From contig CAVUGE010000007.1 in NCBI GenBank assembly GCA_963740945.1, positions 62,001-126,000 of the forward strand: DNA of 64,000 nucleotides, given 5' to 3'. Positions 35,952 through 45,020 of this stretch are shown here, piece after piece. Under the pieces are notes generated by a model, which ran no database searches, was not told where the DNA came from, and was given only the letters and a program-made list of their open reading frames with translations. Source of the stretch: CAVQBP01 sp963740945 (lineage in GTDB: Bacteria; Bacteroidota; Ignavibacteria; Ignavibacteriales; Ignavibacteriaceae). The translations under genes were made by a program, and so were the position numbers. The stretch's first letter is position 1; every line of letters starts with the position of its first letter.

Positions 35952-36875
35952 ATGAAAATTCTAGTTACAGGCGGAGCAGGATTTATTGCTTCACAAATAG
36001 CAGATGCATTTATCAATGAAGGTCATGATGTATTTATTTTAGATAACTTGGCTACAGGCTTTGAAAAAAATGTTAATCCCAAAGCAACATTTATAAAGAA
36101 AGATATAGGTGATAAAAGCCTTTCCGAATTATTCGAAAAAGAAAAATTTGATGTTGTTAATCATCATGCAGCACAGATGGATGTTCGGCGTTCTGTAGCT
36201 GACCCGGTATTTGATGCGAACACAAATATTTTAGGAACAATTAATTTACTTCAGAATTGTATAAAAACCGGAGTTAAAAAATTTATGTTTGCATCCACGG
36301 GAGGAGCAGTTTACGGAGAGCAGGAATATTATCCCGCAGATGAAAAACATCCTACCGCTCCCCTATCCCCTTACGGAATATCGAAACTTGCCGTAGAAAA
36401 ATATTTGTTCTTCTATAATGCACAGTATAAGTTAAATTACACAATACTGAGATATGCAAATATTTACGGTCCGCGTCAAAACCCCTTCGGAGAAGCAGGA
36501 GTAGTAGCAATATTTTCGACAAAACTAATTAAGAATGAGCAGCCGATGATAAATGGAAGCGGAAAACAAACACGCGATTATGTTTTTGTCGGTGATGTGG
36601 TAAAAGCAAATTTAATTACACTAAACGATACGAAATCGGATATATATAATATCGGAACTTCTAAGGAAACCGATGTTAATGAATTATTCCAGATGTTAAA
36701 CAAAATTGCCGGAAATAATAAAGAAGAAAAGCATGGTCATGCTGCTCCGGGAGAACAAATGAGGAGTGTTATTACCTCCGATAAATTGTATAAAACTTTT
36801 AATTGGAGGCCTTCAACACCATTAAATGAAGGACTTCAAAAGACAGTTGATTTCTTTAGGGCATCTTCAAAATGA
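35952..36875 (+). CDS. NAD-dependent sugar epimerase (UDP-glucose 4-epimerase-like)
   Basis: A 307-residue extended short-chain dehydrogenase. It has the NAD-binding TGGAGFIASQIA (normally GxxGxIG), the DNLATGFEKN loop, HHAAQMDVRRSV, STGGAVYGEQ, the catalytic YGISKLAVEKY and RYANIYGPRQ. These fit the GalE-like group acting on UDP-sugars. It has AAGGAAT as ribosome site and overlaps meaB by 4 bp. Substrate may be UDP-Glc/Gal or the GlcNAc forms; which one cannot be settled from sequence. Confidence 0.9.
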   Translation: MKILVTGGAGFIASQIADAFINEGHDVFILDNLATGFEKNVNPKATFIKKDIGDKSLSELFEKEKFDVVNHHAAQMDVRRSVADPVFDANTNILGTINLLQNCIKTGVKKFMFASTGGAVYGEQEYYPADEKHPTAPLSPYGISKLAVEKYLFFYNAQYKLNYTILRYANIYGPRQNPFGEAGVVAIFSTKLIKNEQPMINGSGKQTRDYVFVGDVVKANLITLNDTKSDIYNIGTSKETDVNELFQMLNKIAGNNKEEKHGHAAPGEQMRSVITSDKLYKTFNWRPSTPLNEGLQKTVDFFRASSK

Positions 36876-37852
36876 TCGAAGATTCCTTTTTAGAAAAATT
36901 ATTTAATAATGATAGACGTTCTGTTGCTCGCGCAATTTCTATTGTTGAATCCGGAAATGAAACATCTTCCGGTTTATTAAAGGAAATATTTAGTAAAACT
37001 GGTAATGCCTTCAGGATAGGTATTACAGGACCACCGGGAGCCGGGAAAAGTACTATAACAAATCAACTAACGAAATTGTATGCAGCACAAAATAAAAAGA
37101 TAGGGATAATTGCTGTCGATCCGACAAGTCCGTTTACCGGCGGAGCTTTACTTGGAGATAGGGTTAGGATGAATGATGTAGGGCAGATACCAAATGTATT
37201 TATTCGAAGCATGGCAACAAGAGGAAGTCTAGGCGGATTAAGTAAAAAAACAATTGATGCTGCCGATGTTTTGGATGCAGCAGGCTTTGATATAATTATA
37301 TTTGAAACCGTTGGAGTCGGGCAATCGGAACTTGATATAGCACAGGCAGCAGATACAACAGTTGTTGTGTTAGTTCCCGAATCGGGTGATTCGGTTCAGG
37401 CAATGAAAGCCGGTTTAATGGAAATTGCAGATATATTTATCTTAAATAAGAGTGATAGACCCGCTTCTCATCAGGCTTTAACTGCATTAAAAACTATATT
37501 AATGATGAAAGCTCACGATGAAAATTCTTGGCTTCCGAATATCATTAAAACAGTTGCAACTGAAAATAAGGGGATTCAGGAAACAGCAGATGAAATTGAA
37601 CGGCATAAAGAACATCTAAAATCCGGGAATAAATTTTTAATAAAGAGAGAAGAACGAACAAAAAAAAGGATAAAGGACATTGTCGAAGATAAAATCAGAA
37701 AGGAATTATGGACAAAAAGTGAAAATTCATATACCGGTCAAGAGAAAAATTCATTAAATTCCTATCTGGAAAAAGTAATCCGTCAATGGCAGAATCTTTC
37801 TCCATATCACATAGCAGAAGAAATAATAGATAATTATAAGAATCAAAAGTAA
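36872..37852 (+). CDS. meaB: Methylmalonyl-CoA mutase-associated GTPase (MeaB/ArgK)
   Basis: A 326-residue G3E-family GTPase that protects and reloads B12-dependent methylmalonyl-CoA mutase. Walker A GPPGAGKST is at 53-61; VDPTSPFTGGALLGDRVRM, FETVGVGQSELDIAQAADT and NKSD complete the G motifs. No mutase gene lies in the window, but an acyl-CoA dehydrogenase and acyl-CoA carboxylase follow, so a propionate or branched-chain acid route is plausible. It ends just before repeat copy B. Confidence 0.93.
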   Translation: MIEDSFLEKLFNNDRRSVARAISIVESGNETSSGLLKEIFSKTGNAFRIGITGPPGAGKSTITNQLTKLYAAQNKKIGIIAVDPTSPFTGGALLGDRVRMNDVGQIPNVFIRSMATRGSLGGLSKKTIDAADVLDAAGFDIIIFETVGVGQSELDIAQAADTTVVVLVPESGDSVQAMKAGLMEIADIFILNKSDRPASHQALTALKTILMMKAHDENSWLPNIIKTVATENKGIQETADEIERHKEHLKSGNKFLIKREERTKKRIKDIVEDKIRKELWTKSENSYTGQEKNSLNSYLEKVIRQWQNLSPYHIAEEIIDNYKNQK

Positions 37853-37860
37853 TTTGCTTA

Positions 37861-37957
37861 AAAGATGACATCTTTTATTTTTTAAAAATAAGATTTATCG
37901 AACTTACATTTTAATAAAAAATTGTAAGTAATTTTTCTTTTTAAAGATGTCATCTTT
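37861..37957 (+). repeat. 97-bp AAAGATGACATCTTT element, copy B
   Basis: Perfect 15-bp ends at 37861-37875 and 37943-37957. The interior shares AACTTACATTTTAATAAAAA with copy C. The element begins 8 bp after the meaB stop and is followed by ACATCTATGTAACTCAA. Confidence 0.9.
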
Positions 37958-38081
37958 ACATCTATGTAACTCAACTTAATATTAAAATTTTATAGTAGTC
38001 CAAAAGACATATTATAAATCTTTAAGGTTTCAAATTAAAATTTAGGCTGCCAAAAGTAGAATAAATAGAAAGGGAAACTAT

Positions 38082-39248
38082 ATGGAAACAACTACTGCGC
38101 AATTCGTTATAGATCTATCGGAAAACCAGGTTATTATTAAAGATACGATAAGAGACTTTACCGAAAAGAATATTCGTCCGCAAATTATGAAATTTGATGA
38201 ATCACAGGAATTTCCAATAGAAATACTGCAGAAGCTTGGTAAATTAGGATTTCTAGGAATACTGGTTTCTGAAGAATACGGAGGAGCCGGATTAGGCTAT
38301 ATGGATTTTGCAGTAATAATTGAAGAACTTGCAAAAGTAGATCCTTCTATTTCATTATCTGTTGCTGCTCATAATGGGTTGTGCACAAATCATATTTATA
38401 AATTTGCAAATGAAGAACAGAAGAAGAAATATTTGCCGGATTTAGCATCGGGTAAAAAGCTTGGCGCTTGGGGATTAACCGAATCTTCTTCAGGGAGTGA
38501 CGCTGCTGGAATGAGATCATTCGCAGAAAAAAAAGGTGATTATTATATATTAAACGGGAATAAGACTTTTACTACCCATGGTACTGTCGGTGAGACTGCT
38601 GTAATTATGGCAATAACAGATAAAAGCAAAGGCAAGAAAGGAATATCTGCATTTATACTAGAAAAGGGAATGGAAGGATTTATTGCCGGGAAAAAAGAAA
38701 ATAAGCTTGGAATGAGGGCAAGCGATACTACACAATTAATGTTCGATAATTGTAAAGTCCCTGCAGAAAACTTAATCGGAGAAGAAGGAGACGGATTTAT
38801 TCAGGCAATGAAAATTTTAGAGGGAGGAAGAATTTCTATTGCTTCTTTAAGCGTGGGATTGGCTCAAGGCTGCCTTGATGCTTCTTTAAAATATGTTAAT
38901 GAGAGAAAACAGTTCGGAAAACTGCTAAAAGAATTCCAGGCGATACAATTTAAACTCTCTGAGATGGCGGTGAATATTGAAGCCGCCAGATTATTAACTC
39001 ATAGAGCAGCATTTATGAAGGATAATAACCAGCCTAATACTAAAGAAGCAGCGATGGCAAAGTTATTTGCGAGTGAGATTGCAGAAAGGGCATCAAGTGA
39101 AGCTGTACAGATATTCGGAGGTTACGGATTTACAAAAGATTATCCCGTTGAGAAATTTTACCGTGATGTAAAACTTTGTACTATTGGAGAGGGTACATCA
39201 GAAATTCAGAGGATAGTGATTGCAAGAGATTTATTAAAAAATATATAA
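38082..39248 (+). CDS. Acyl-CoA dehydrogenase
   Basis: A 388-residue FAD enzyme of normal length that introduces a double bond into acyl-CoA. Motifs: GGAGLGYMDFAVIIEELAK, the FAD site WGLTESSSGSDAAGM, and the C-terminal QIFGGYGFTKDYPVEKFYRD with the catalytic Glu in GEGTSEIQRIVIA. This Glu position is that of short/branched or butyryl type enzymes, not the isovaleryl type, whose base lies elsewhere. AAAGGGAAA gives the ribosome site. With the downstream carboxylase it suggests amino acid or short fatty acid degradation. Confidence 0.93.
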   Translation: METTTAQFVIDLSENQVIIKDTIRDFTEKNIRPQIMKFDESQEFPIEILQKLGKLGFLGILVSEEYGGAGLGYMDFAVIIEELAKVDPSISLSVAAHNGLCTNHIYKFANEEQKKKYLPDLASGKKLGAWGLTESSSGSDAAGMRSFAEKKGDYYILNGNKTFTTHGTVGETAVIMAITDKSKGKKGISAFILEKGMEGFIAGKKENKLGMRASDTTQLMFDNCKVPAENLIGEEGDGFIQAMKILEGGRISIASLSVGLAQGCLDASLKYVNERKQFGKLLKEFQAIQFKLSEMAVNIEAARLLTHRAAFMKDNNQPNTKEAAMAKLFASEIAERASSEAVQIFGGYGFTKDYPVEKFYRDVKLCTIGEGTSEIQRIVIARDLLKNI

Positions 39249-39362
39249 GATTTCATCAATCTATTGCAGTTCACTTTAGTGAACTGAGACAAAAGGAAGG
39301 GAAAAAAGAAAGAGGCTTTAGCCTCATTAATAATTTATCTTGACTGGTATGATAATTTATCG

Positions 39363-39459
39363 AAAGATGACATCTTTACTAATTAAAAATAAGGATTAAT
39401 CTGAACTTACATTTTAATAAAAATTGAAAATTAACTTTCTTTTTAAAGATGTCATCTTT
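39363..39459 (+). repeat. 97-bp AAAGATGACATCTTT element, copy C
   Basis: Perfect ends at 39363-39377 and 39445-39459. Interior CTGAACTTACATTTTAATAA. Lies between the acyl-CoA dehydrogenase and the carboxylase gene; followed by ACATCTGCGTAACTCAAT. Confidence 0.9.
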
Positions 39460-39494
39460 ACATCTGCGTAACTCAATTATTAACATAGATTCTT

Positions 39495-41162
39495 ATGAAA
39501 AAAATAGGCAATGAAATAAAAGAGAATGAATTATTTCTTAAGCGGGAAGATTATCAGAAAAATCTTTTAAGAAAGCTAAATGCCGAAAGGGAAAAGATAA
39601 AGTTGGGGGGCGGAAAAAAAGCGATGGAAAAACATAAAGCAAAAAGTAAGCTTACTGCGAGGGAACGGATTAATCTTTTAATAGATAATCCCAAATCATT
39701 TTATGAATTAAACACATTTGCAGCTTTTGAAATGTACGAAGAATACGGCGGGGCGCCTTCTTCGGGAACAATATTCGGAATTGGAAAAATTCATGGAAGA
39801 AATCATGTAATAGTAGCGAATGATGCAACAGTAAAAGCCGGTGCATGGTTTCCAATTACTGCGAAAAAAAATCTTCGTGCACAGGAAATTGCAATTGATA
39901 ACCGGCTTCCGATTGTTTACCTGGTAGACAGCGCCGGAGTTTTTCTTCCGCTTCAGGATGAAATTTTCCCTGATAAAGAGCATTTCGGCAGAATTTTTAG
40001 GAATAATGCAATTATGTCATCAATGGGAATTTCTCAGATATCAGCAATAATGGGCCCATGTGTTGCAGGAGGAGCTTATTTACCTATCATGAGTGATGAA
40101 GCATTAATAGTTGAAGGTGAAGGTTCGGTCTTTTTAGCAGGTTCACATCTTGTAAAGGCTGCGATAGGTGAAGTAATCGACAATGAAACCCTTGGCGGAG
40201 CTAAAGTTCAATCAAATATTTCGGGAGTCACCGATTATATTGTAAAAAATGATGAAGAATGTTTGAAGCAGATCAGAAGTATTATAGAAAAAAAAGGAAA
40301 TATGGTGAAGGCAGGATTCAATAGAATAGAAAGTAAACCGCCGCTCTTTCCTGCAAAGGAGATTTTAGGAATACTTCCCGAAGATACAATTAAACCGTAT
40401 GATACATACGATATCATAGGAAGAATAATTGATGAATCCGATATGGATGAATATAAAGCCGGTTACGGCAAGACTATAATTACGGGCTACGGCAGAATTG
40501 ACGGCTGGTCTGTTGGTATTGTAGCAAATCAAAGAAGTGTTGTAAAAACTGAAGCGGTTAAAGGCGGAGGTGAAATGCAAGTAGGGGGAGTTATTTACTC
40601 CGACAGTGCAGATAAAGCAGCAAGATTTATAATGAACTGCAATCAGAAAAAAATCCCTCTTGTCTTCTTACAGGATGTAACTGGATTTATGGTTGGGAGC
40701 CGTGCAGAACATGGGGGTATAATCAAAGACGGTGCAAAAATGGTAAATGCAGTTGCAAATTCTGTAGTACCTAAAATTACTATAATTATCGGAAACAGCT
40801 TTGGAGCGGGTAATTATGCAATGTGCGGTAAAGCCTACGATCCGCGTTTTATATTTGCCTATCCAAATGCAAAGATTGCTGTAATGGGGGGTAATCAAGC
40901 AAGCAGTGTTCTACTTGATATAAAATTAAAGCAGTCGCAAAAAAGCGGAAAAGAATTTTCAAAAGAAGAGAAGAAAAAACTGCTTGATGAAATAACAAAT
41001 TCTTATGAAGAAAAAAGCAATCCACTGTACGCGGCTGCAAGATTATGGATTGATGAAATTATTGATCCAACTTTAACAAGAGAATATATTTCAATGGCAA
41101 TTGAATCTGCTAATAATAATCCTGAAATATCAAGATTTAATACAGGAGTTATTCAAACTTGA
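39495..41162 (+). CDS. Acyl-CoA carboxylase, carboxyltransferase (beta) subunit, methylcrotonyl-CoA type
   Basis: A 555-residue crotonase-fold carboxyltransferase with both AccD-like halves. The stretch LVDSAGVFLPLQDEIFPDKE followed by HFGRIFRNNAIMSSMGISQI and GPCVAGGAYLPIMSDEAL resembles 3-methylcrotonyl-CoA carboxylase beta more than propionyl-CoA carboxylase; GGAKVQSNISGVTDY agrees. The second half has GNSFGAGNYAMCGKAYDPRF. It would carboxylate an acyl-CoA using biotin carried by an alpha subunit that is not in the window. Probable leucine catabolism; the substrate assignment is inference. Confidence 0.9.
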   Translation: MKKIGNEIKENELFLKREDYQKNLLRKLNAEREKIKLGGGKKAMEKHKAKSKLTARERINLLIDNPKSFYELNTFAAFEMYEEYGGAPSSGTIFGIGKIHGRNHVIVANDATVKAGAWFPITAKKNLRAQEIAIDNRLPIVYLVDSAGVFLPLQDEIFPDKEHFGRIFRNNAIMSSMGISQISAIMGPCVAGGAYLPIMSDEALIVEGEGSVFLAGSHLVKAAIGEVIDNETLGGAKVQSNISGVTDYIVKNDEECLKQIRSIIEKKGNMVKAGFNRIESKPPLFPAKEILGILPEDTIKPYDTYDIIGRIIDESDMDEYKAGYGKTIITGYGRIDGWSVGIVANQRSVVKTEAVKGGGEMQVGGVIYSDSADKAARFIMNCNQKKIPLVFLQDVTGFMVGSRAEHGGIIKDGAKMVNAVANSVVPKITIIIGNSFGAGNYAMCGKAYDPRFIFAYPNAKIAVMGGNQASSVLLDIKLKQSQKSGKEFSKEEKKKLLDEITNSYEEKSNPLYAAARLWIDEIIDPTLTREYISMAIESANNNPEISRFNTGVIQT

Positions 41163-41208
41163 TTATAGATATTTTTTAGTAACTCACGTTACGCAAGAAT
41201 CTTATTTG

Positions 41209-41305
41209 AAAGATGATATCTTTACTTTTTTCAAATAAGATTTATCTGAACTTATATTTCAATAAAAAATTGAAAATGACTGTTCATTTTAAAGATGTCA
41301 TCTTT
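41209..41305 (+). repeat. 97-bp AAAGATGACATCTTT element, copy D
   Basis: Left end AAAGATGATATCTTT (one change) at 41209-41223, right end AAAGATGTCATCTTT at 41291-41305. Preceded by AACTCACGTTACGCAAGAAT, which extends the repeat to the left and is seen again next to copy E and at 62746. Lies between the convergent carboxylase and lipoprotein genes. Confidence 0.88.
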
Positions 41306-41337
41306 ATGTCCGTGTAATAATAATTATTAAGAATAAT

Positions 41338-41925
41338 TCATAGATGCAGCTTTTGTAAAACCTTTCTTTTAATTCCTCCACCACCGTTATCAACGTCGGG
41401 AACTCTGAAAACGGAAAAATTTCCACTTATAGTAACCGAAGTGTTTGTTGTGGAAACTACCTTTCCGGAGATACTGCCATCAATAGTTTGACCAACTTTA
41501 CCATATCCTGTGATATTAGTAGAACCGGCGGAACCATCGGAAACAAACAGCTCATCTGGATTTGTAAAATACCCGATAGTAAGAACACATCCGCTGTTAG
41601 AACTGTCGGAATTGGCATTCTGCCAGCCGAAATTTCCGGTTTGTGTACCCGGGAAAACAACCCCGACATAAACTGTATCAGTATTAACTAGTCCTCTTAA
41701 TATAACAGCAGTAAAATTGGAACTTATCACATATTCGCCGCCTAAACTGACTAGACTTATTTGAGCATTCTTAAAAGGGCCCCCGTTTAATATAGCTGTA
41801 TTAATTTGATTTGTATTTACCGGTGAGGTAGGATTATTATTGCTTTTGCTGCACCCTGCAATTAAAATCAGAAATAGAACAGCGCACAAAATACAGCCAT
41901 GAACTGTATAATAAACGAATTTCAT
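41338..41925 (-). CDS. Hypothetical lipoprotein
   Basis: A 195-residue protein with a lipobox (LILIAGC, Cys25) and a Ser/Asn-rich linker (SKSNNNPTSP). The rest is beta-rich with Gly/Thr/Ser and no catalytic motif (QISLVSLGGEYVISS, VGQTIDGSISGKVVST). It resembles the many small outer-membrane lipoproteins of this phylum with unknown roles. Monocistronic, 243 bp from the TonB receptor end; the 41926-42168 gap holds no visible gene or clear signal. Confidence 0.72.
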   Translation of the reverse strand: MKFVYYTVHGCILCAVLFLILIAGCSKSNNNPTSPVNTNQINTAILNGGPFKNAQISLVSLGGEYVISSNFTAVILRGLVNTDTVYVGVVFPGTQTGNFGWQNANSDSSNSGCVLTIGYFTNPDELFVSDGSAGSTNITGYGKVGQTIDGSISGKVVSTTNTSVTISGNFSVFRVPDVDNGGGGIKRKVLQKLHL

Positions 41926-42168
41926 AAATCCTCCAATTATTAAAAAAAAATTAATTCATTTAAATAATTACATGATATGAAAAATTTACCTACAATACTT
42001 TAACGGCAAAAGAAATTATAATTAAAAGAAGCGACTAGTGATGCTGGAAAACGAATTTAATTAATTGCTATTTTTGAATCAATAGGCATTAATGTTTTTT
42101 TAATTTTATGGGGGCACTATATGATATGAATCAAATATAACCTGATACCTTTCTTTTAAATAATTGCG

Positions 42169-44046
42169 TTAATAAGTTAATTTCAAACCTGCTATTATTG
42201 TTCTTCCAGGCATCGGGTATCCATCATTTATTTCATAGGGAGTGTTAAACAAATTCTCTCCCTTTGTAAAAAGTTCAAGTGAATTTAATAAAGAAAAATT
42301 TACAGTCATATTTACCAGAAAGTAATTTTGTTTTACAGGCTTCTGGATATTTGAATATAATCCTGAAATTTCTTTGAGATTTAGAAGGATTTGAAAAATA
42401 TTATAATGATAATCAGCTTGAAGATTCAAGCTATGTTTAGGCGCATATAGAGCAGGCGTATCAGTATTAATATATGAATAATTAATTGAAGCAGTTAAAT
42501 TTTCATTCAACAAATATTTCCCCTGGAGTTCTATTCCTTTATGAATAAATGAGCCTGAATTATTCTTAATAAATAATGGCGGTGTTACTATTATAATGTT
42601 GTCCCCTTCATTATAATAAGCAGTCAATTCAAGTACCATTCGATAATCTAAAAGCCTTTGCTCTATTCCTAACTCATAATTCCAGATATGTTCGGGTTTC
42701 AAATTTTCATTTGCTACAGGGAATAAATAAAGATCTACTATAGTAGGATCCTGAAAACCTTTTCCTATTGATCCTTTTAATATTGTCGTTTTACCAGGGA
42801 AATAATTTATCCCTAATTGAGGAATATATTCATAGTTAAATAATGAATTTTTGGACAATCTAATACCTGTTTCAATATTTAAGTCTTTATATATAGAATC
42901 CTTGACCAACCCGTATACAGCGGTTTCATTGTTTGAATAATAGCTACCAAGTCCTTTAGCTGCAAAAGGAGGTGTATTCGGGTTACTCCCCTTGCCTCCG
43001 TACTTTTTATAATCAATACCGGCTGTAAAAATTGCACCTTTATATATTTTAATATTTTGGAATAAAGTTAATCCCATCATTTCATCATAAGAGTGCCATC
43101 CGTCAAAAAAATTATGATTACCATAACTATAAAAAAACTTTAATGCTCCGTTTATTTCTTTAAAAGAATTGAAAAGTGAAAGCGCTGCTCTGCTCCTTAG
43201 ATAGTCATAATAATTATTCAAAGTAATTGAGTAAACAGGACCGGGATCATAGAATTTAGATTTAGAAATATTCCCATCGAGACTCACTTTAAACTCATTA
43301 TTAAATGAATAATTTACATTTGCATAACCGGTGTAACTTTTGAATTCATCATTCGAATCTTCACGGTGACCGCCGGTTTTTGAATTATCAAAAGAGAAAT
43401 AAGCCCCGAATTTATTATTCCGGTATCCGGCATTTACATCTGCATTCAAAGAATTATAAGAGCCGTAAAATGAAGAGATGTTCATATTAAATTTGTCTAT
43501 CGGTATTTTTCTTGAAATTATATTTATTGCCCCGCCCATTGCATTTGACCCATAAAGAATAGATGCAGGTCCCCTTATTATTTCAACCCTTTCTACACTT
43601 GAAGAAGTAAGAGCGTCTATAATAGGATGCCCGAACATTCCCATAAATTGAGGCTGGCCGTCAATTAATACCAATACCTGAGTATTCGGGCTTCCCCCGA
43701 TACCGCGAATATTTATTGTTCCTGCAGAGCTTGCTCCAACCCCGAATCCCATAAAATAATTATCATTTAGGAAAAGGCCGGGAACTTTGTCATCCAATAA
43801 ACTTATTACATTAATATCATGATTTTCTTGAATTTCTTTATTATCAACAACAGTTATGCTTGATGATATTTCATTTTTAGGCAATTGATATCTTGTACCA
43901 GTCACAACTACGGGTTCAAGCAAATATGATCTGGTTGTGTCGTTATTTTCAGATTGGCAGAAAGATGCAGATGTTAATGCTGAAAAAATAATTAAATATT
44001 GTACTATTTTAACAATAGATTTCAGATTTAAACAAGAAGTTATCAT
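42169..44046 (-). CDS. TonB-dependent outer-membrane receptor (BtuB-like)
   Basis: A 625-residue receptor from the ATG at 44046, which has AAGGA four bases upstream and opens a signal peptide (LIIFSALTSASFCQ). Extending to 44139 adds 31 residues ahead of it without reason. A TonB-box-like region (LLEPVVVTGTRYQ) is followed by the plug domain (INIRGIGGSPNTQVLVLIDG, VERVEIIRGPASILYGSNAM, GGAINIISRK) and a 22-strand-type barrel ending in GRTIIAGLKLTY. It imports a siderophore, vitamin or sugar through TonB energy. No B12 riboswitch is visible upstream. Confidence 0.9.
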   Translation of the reverse strand: MITSCLNLKSIVKIVQYLIIFSALTSASFCQSENNDTTRSYLLEPVVVTGTRYQLPKNEISSSITVVDNKEIQENHDINVISLLDDKVPGLFLNDNYFMGFGVGASSAGTINIRGIGGSPNTQVLVLIDGQPQFMGMFGHPIIDALTSSSVERVEIIRGPASILYGSNAMGGAINIISRKIPIDKFNMNISSFYGSYNSLNADVNAGYRNNKFGAYFSFDNSKTGGHREDSNDEFKSYTGYANVNYSFNNEFKVSLDGNISKSKFYDPGPVYSITLNNYYDYLRSRAALSLFNSFKEINGALKFFYSYGNHNFFDGWHSYDEMMGLTLFQNIKIYKGAIFTAGIDYKKYGGKGSNPNTPPFAAKGLGSYYSNNETAVYGLVKDSIYKDLNIETGIRLSKNSLFNYEYIPQLGINYFPGKTTILKGSIGKGFQDPTIVDLYLFPVANENLKPEHIWNYELGIEQRLLDYRMVLELTAYYNEGDNIIIVTPPLFIKNNSGSFIHKGIELQGKYLLNENLTASINYSYINTDTPALYAPKHSLNLQADYHYNIFQILLNLKEISGLYSNIQKPVKQNYFLVNMTVNFSLLNSLELFTKGENLFNTPYEINDGYPMPGRTIIAGLKLTY

Positions 44047-44375
44047 TATTTCCTTAATATAATAAATATGCAGTTTATTAATTATGATGCCAGCAATAAT
44101 AATTTTATGAATATTAAAGGGACAAAATACGAAGCTCAACTTTTAAATACACCTGGAGTGAATAATTCTATCATTTTATTTTATATTTAATAACCAATAT
44201 TATACATATGTAAAGATGACATCTTTTATAAGAAAAATTTTCTTCAATTTTTTATTATAATGTAAGTTCAGATAAAACTTTAATTTTTAAAAGTAAAGAT
44301 GTCATCTTTTCAAATACCTATTCTTGCGTAGCATGATTTAATAATACTTTTTTTGATCAGTGAAATACAGCCTAT
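44047..44375. other. Divergent intergenic region with inverted repeat copy E
   Basis: A 329-bp AT-rich region between the TonB receptor (minus) and the exported protein (plus). It holds repeat copy E (44212-44309) and the flanking TTCTTGCGTAGCATG, an altered form of the repeat's flank. Promoters for both genes should lie here, on either side of the repeat. No RNA element is recognised. Confidence 0.6.
44212..44309 (-). repeat. 98-bp AAAGATGACATCTTT element, copy E (reverse orientation)
   Basis: Perfect 15-bp ends at 44212-44226 and 44295-44309. Read on the minus strand the interior gives ATCTGAACTTACATTATAAT, matching copies B-D. It is the only full copy in reverse and the only one between divergent genes. 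Confidence 0.88.
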
Positions 44376-45020
44376 ATGATACGGTTTATTATTATAACCA
44401 TTTTATTTGTTTATATATATAATATATACCCGCAGCAAAGTTCTCTTTCGAAAGGGGTGAATTATCTATCCGGGTTCATTGCCTCAGATTATTTTGCGGG
44501 TCTAAAAAAAACAAATAATGATTTAGAATTAACCGATACTTTATTCTTAAGAGGAGTAAAATTTAAAGATTATGATTATTCAGAGGCTTTACTTGCACTT
44601 ACATTTGCTGCAGTGCCGTATAAGGAAGTTCCGATTCAAATTCCATTAATCGGAATATTAAATTATCCTCTTACTTCTGCTATTGATTCGGTCTTCCTTC
44701 AAAAGGATAAAAATCTCCCGAAAGATTTATTTTATGATACTCCCGGAGATAATTATGGTGATAAAGATAAACTCGCTCATTTTTTCGGCAGCGCATTCAT
44801 TTCCTATTCATCAAATATCTTTGATTTAGGCGACCTAATTGGTTATTTTGTAGAGGTTTTTGAGCAAAGTTTTAAGGTTCAATCATATATTGACCAGAGG
44901 GATTTGAGAACTAACAAATTAGGTAATATTTTTGGAGAAATACTAAAAGAAAATAAAAGCATTCTCCCTTCTCAAATTATGTTAATTAAATCTTTATCTT
45001 ATTTTAGATATAATATATGA
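44376..45020 (+). CDS. Exported hypothetical protein (DUF2279-like)
   Basis: A 214-residue protein with a probable signal peptide (MIRFIIITILFVYIYNIYPQ). The block DKDKLAHFFGSAFISYSSNI resembles the DKxxHfxgs motif of DUF2279/YfiM-type exported proteins; the assignment is tentative. It is otherwise mixed hydrophobic and acidic (YKEVPIQIPLIGILNYPLTS). Its stop overlaps the response-regulator start by 4 bp, so it may belong to that regulator's circuit. No enzymatic motif is seen. Confidence 0.55.
   Translation: MIRFIIITILFVYIYNIYPQQSSLSKGVNYLSGFIASDYFAGLKKTNNDLELTDTLFLRGVKFKDYDYSEALLALTFAAVPYKEVPIQIPLIGILNYPLTSAIDSVFLQKDKNLPKDLFYDTPGDNYGDKDKLAHFFGSAFISYSSNIFDLGDLIGYFVEVFEQSFKVQSYIDQRDLRTNKLGNIFGEILKENKSILPSQIMLIKSLSYFRYNI

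Noticed and set aside
44047..44375. Cobalamin or other riboswitch ahead of the TonB receptor
   Set aside because: No B12-box-like conserved core was found; the region is AT-rich and holds the repeat element instead.
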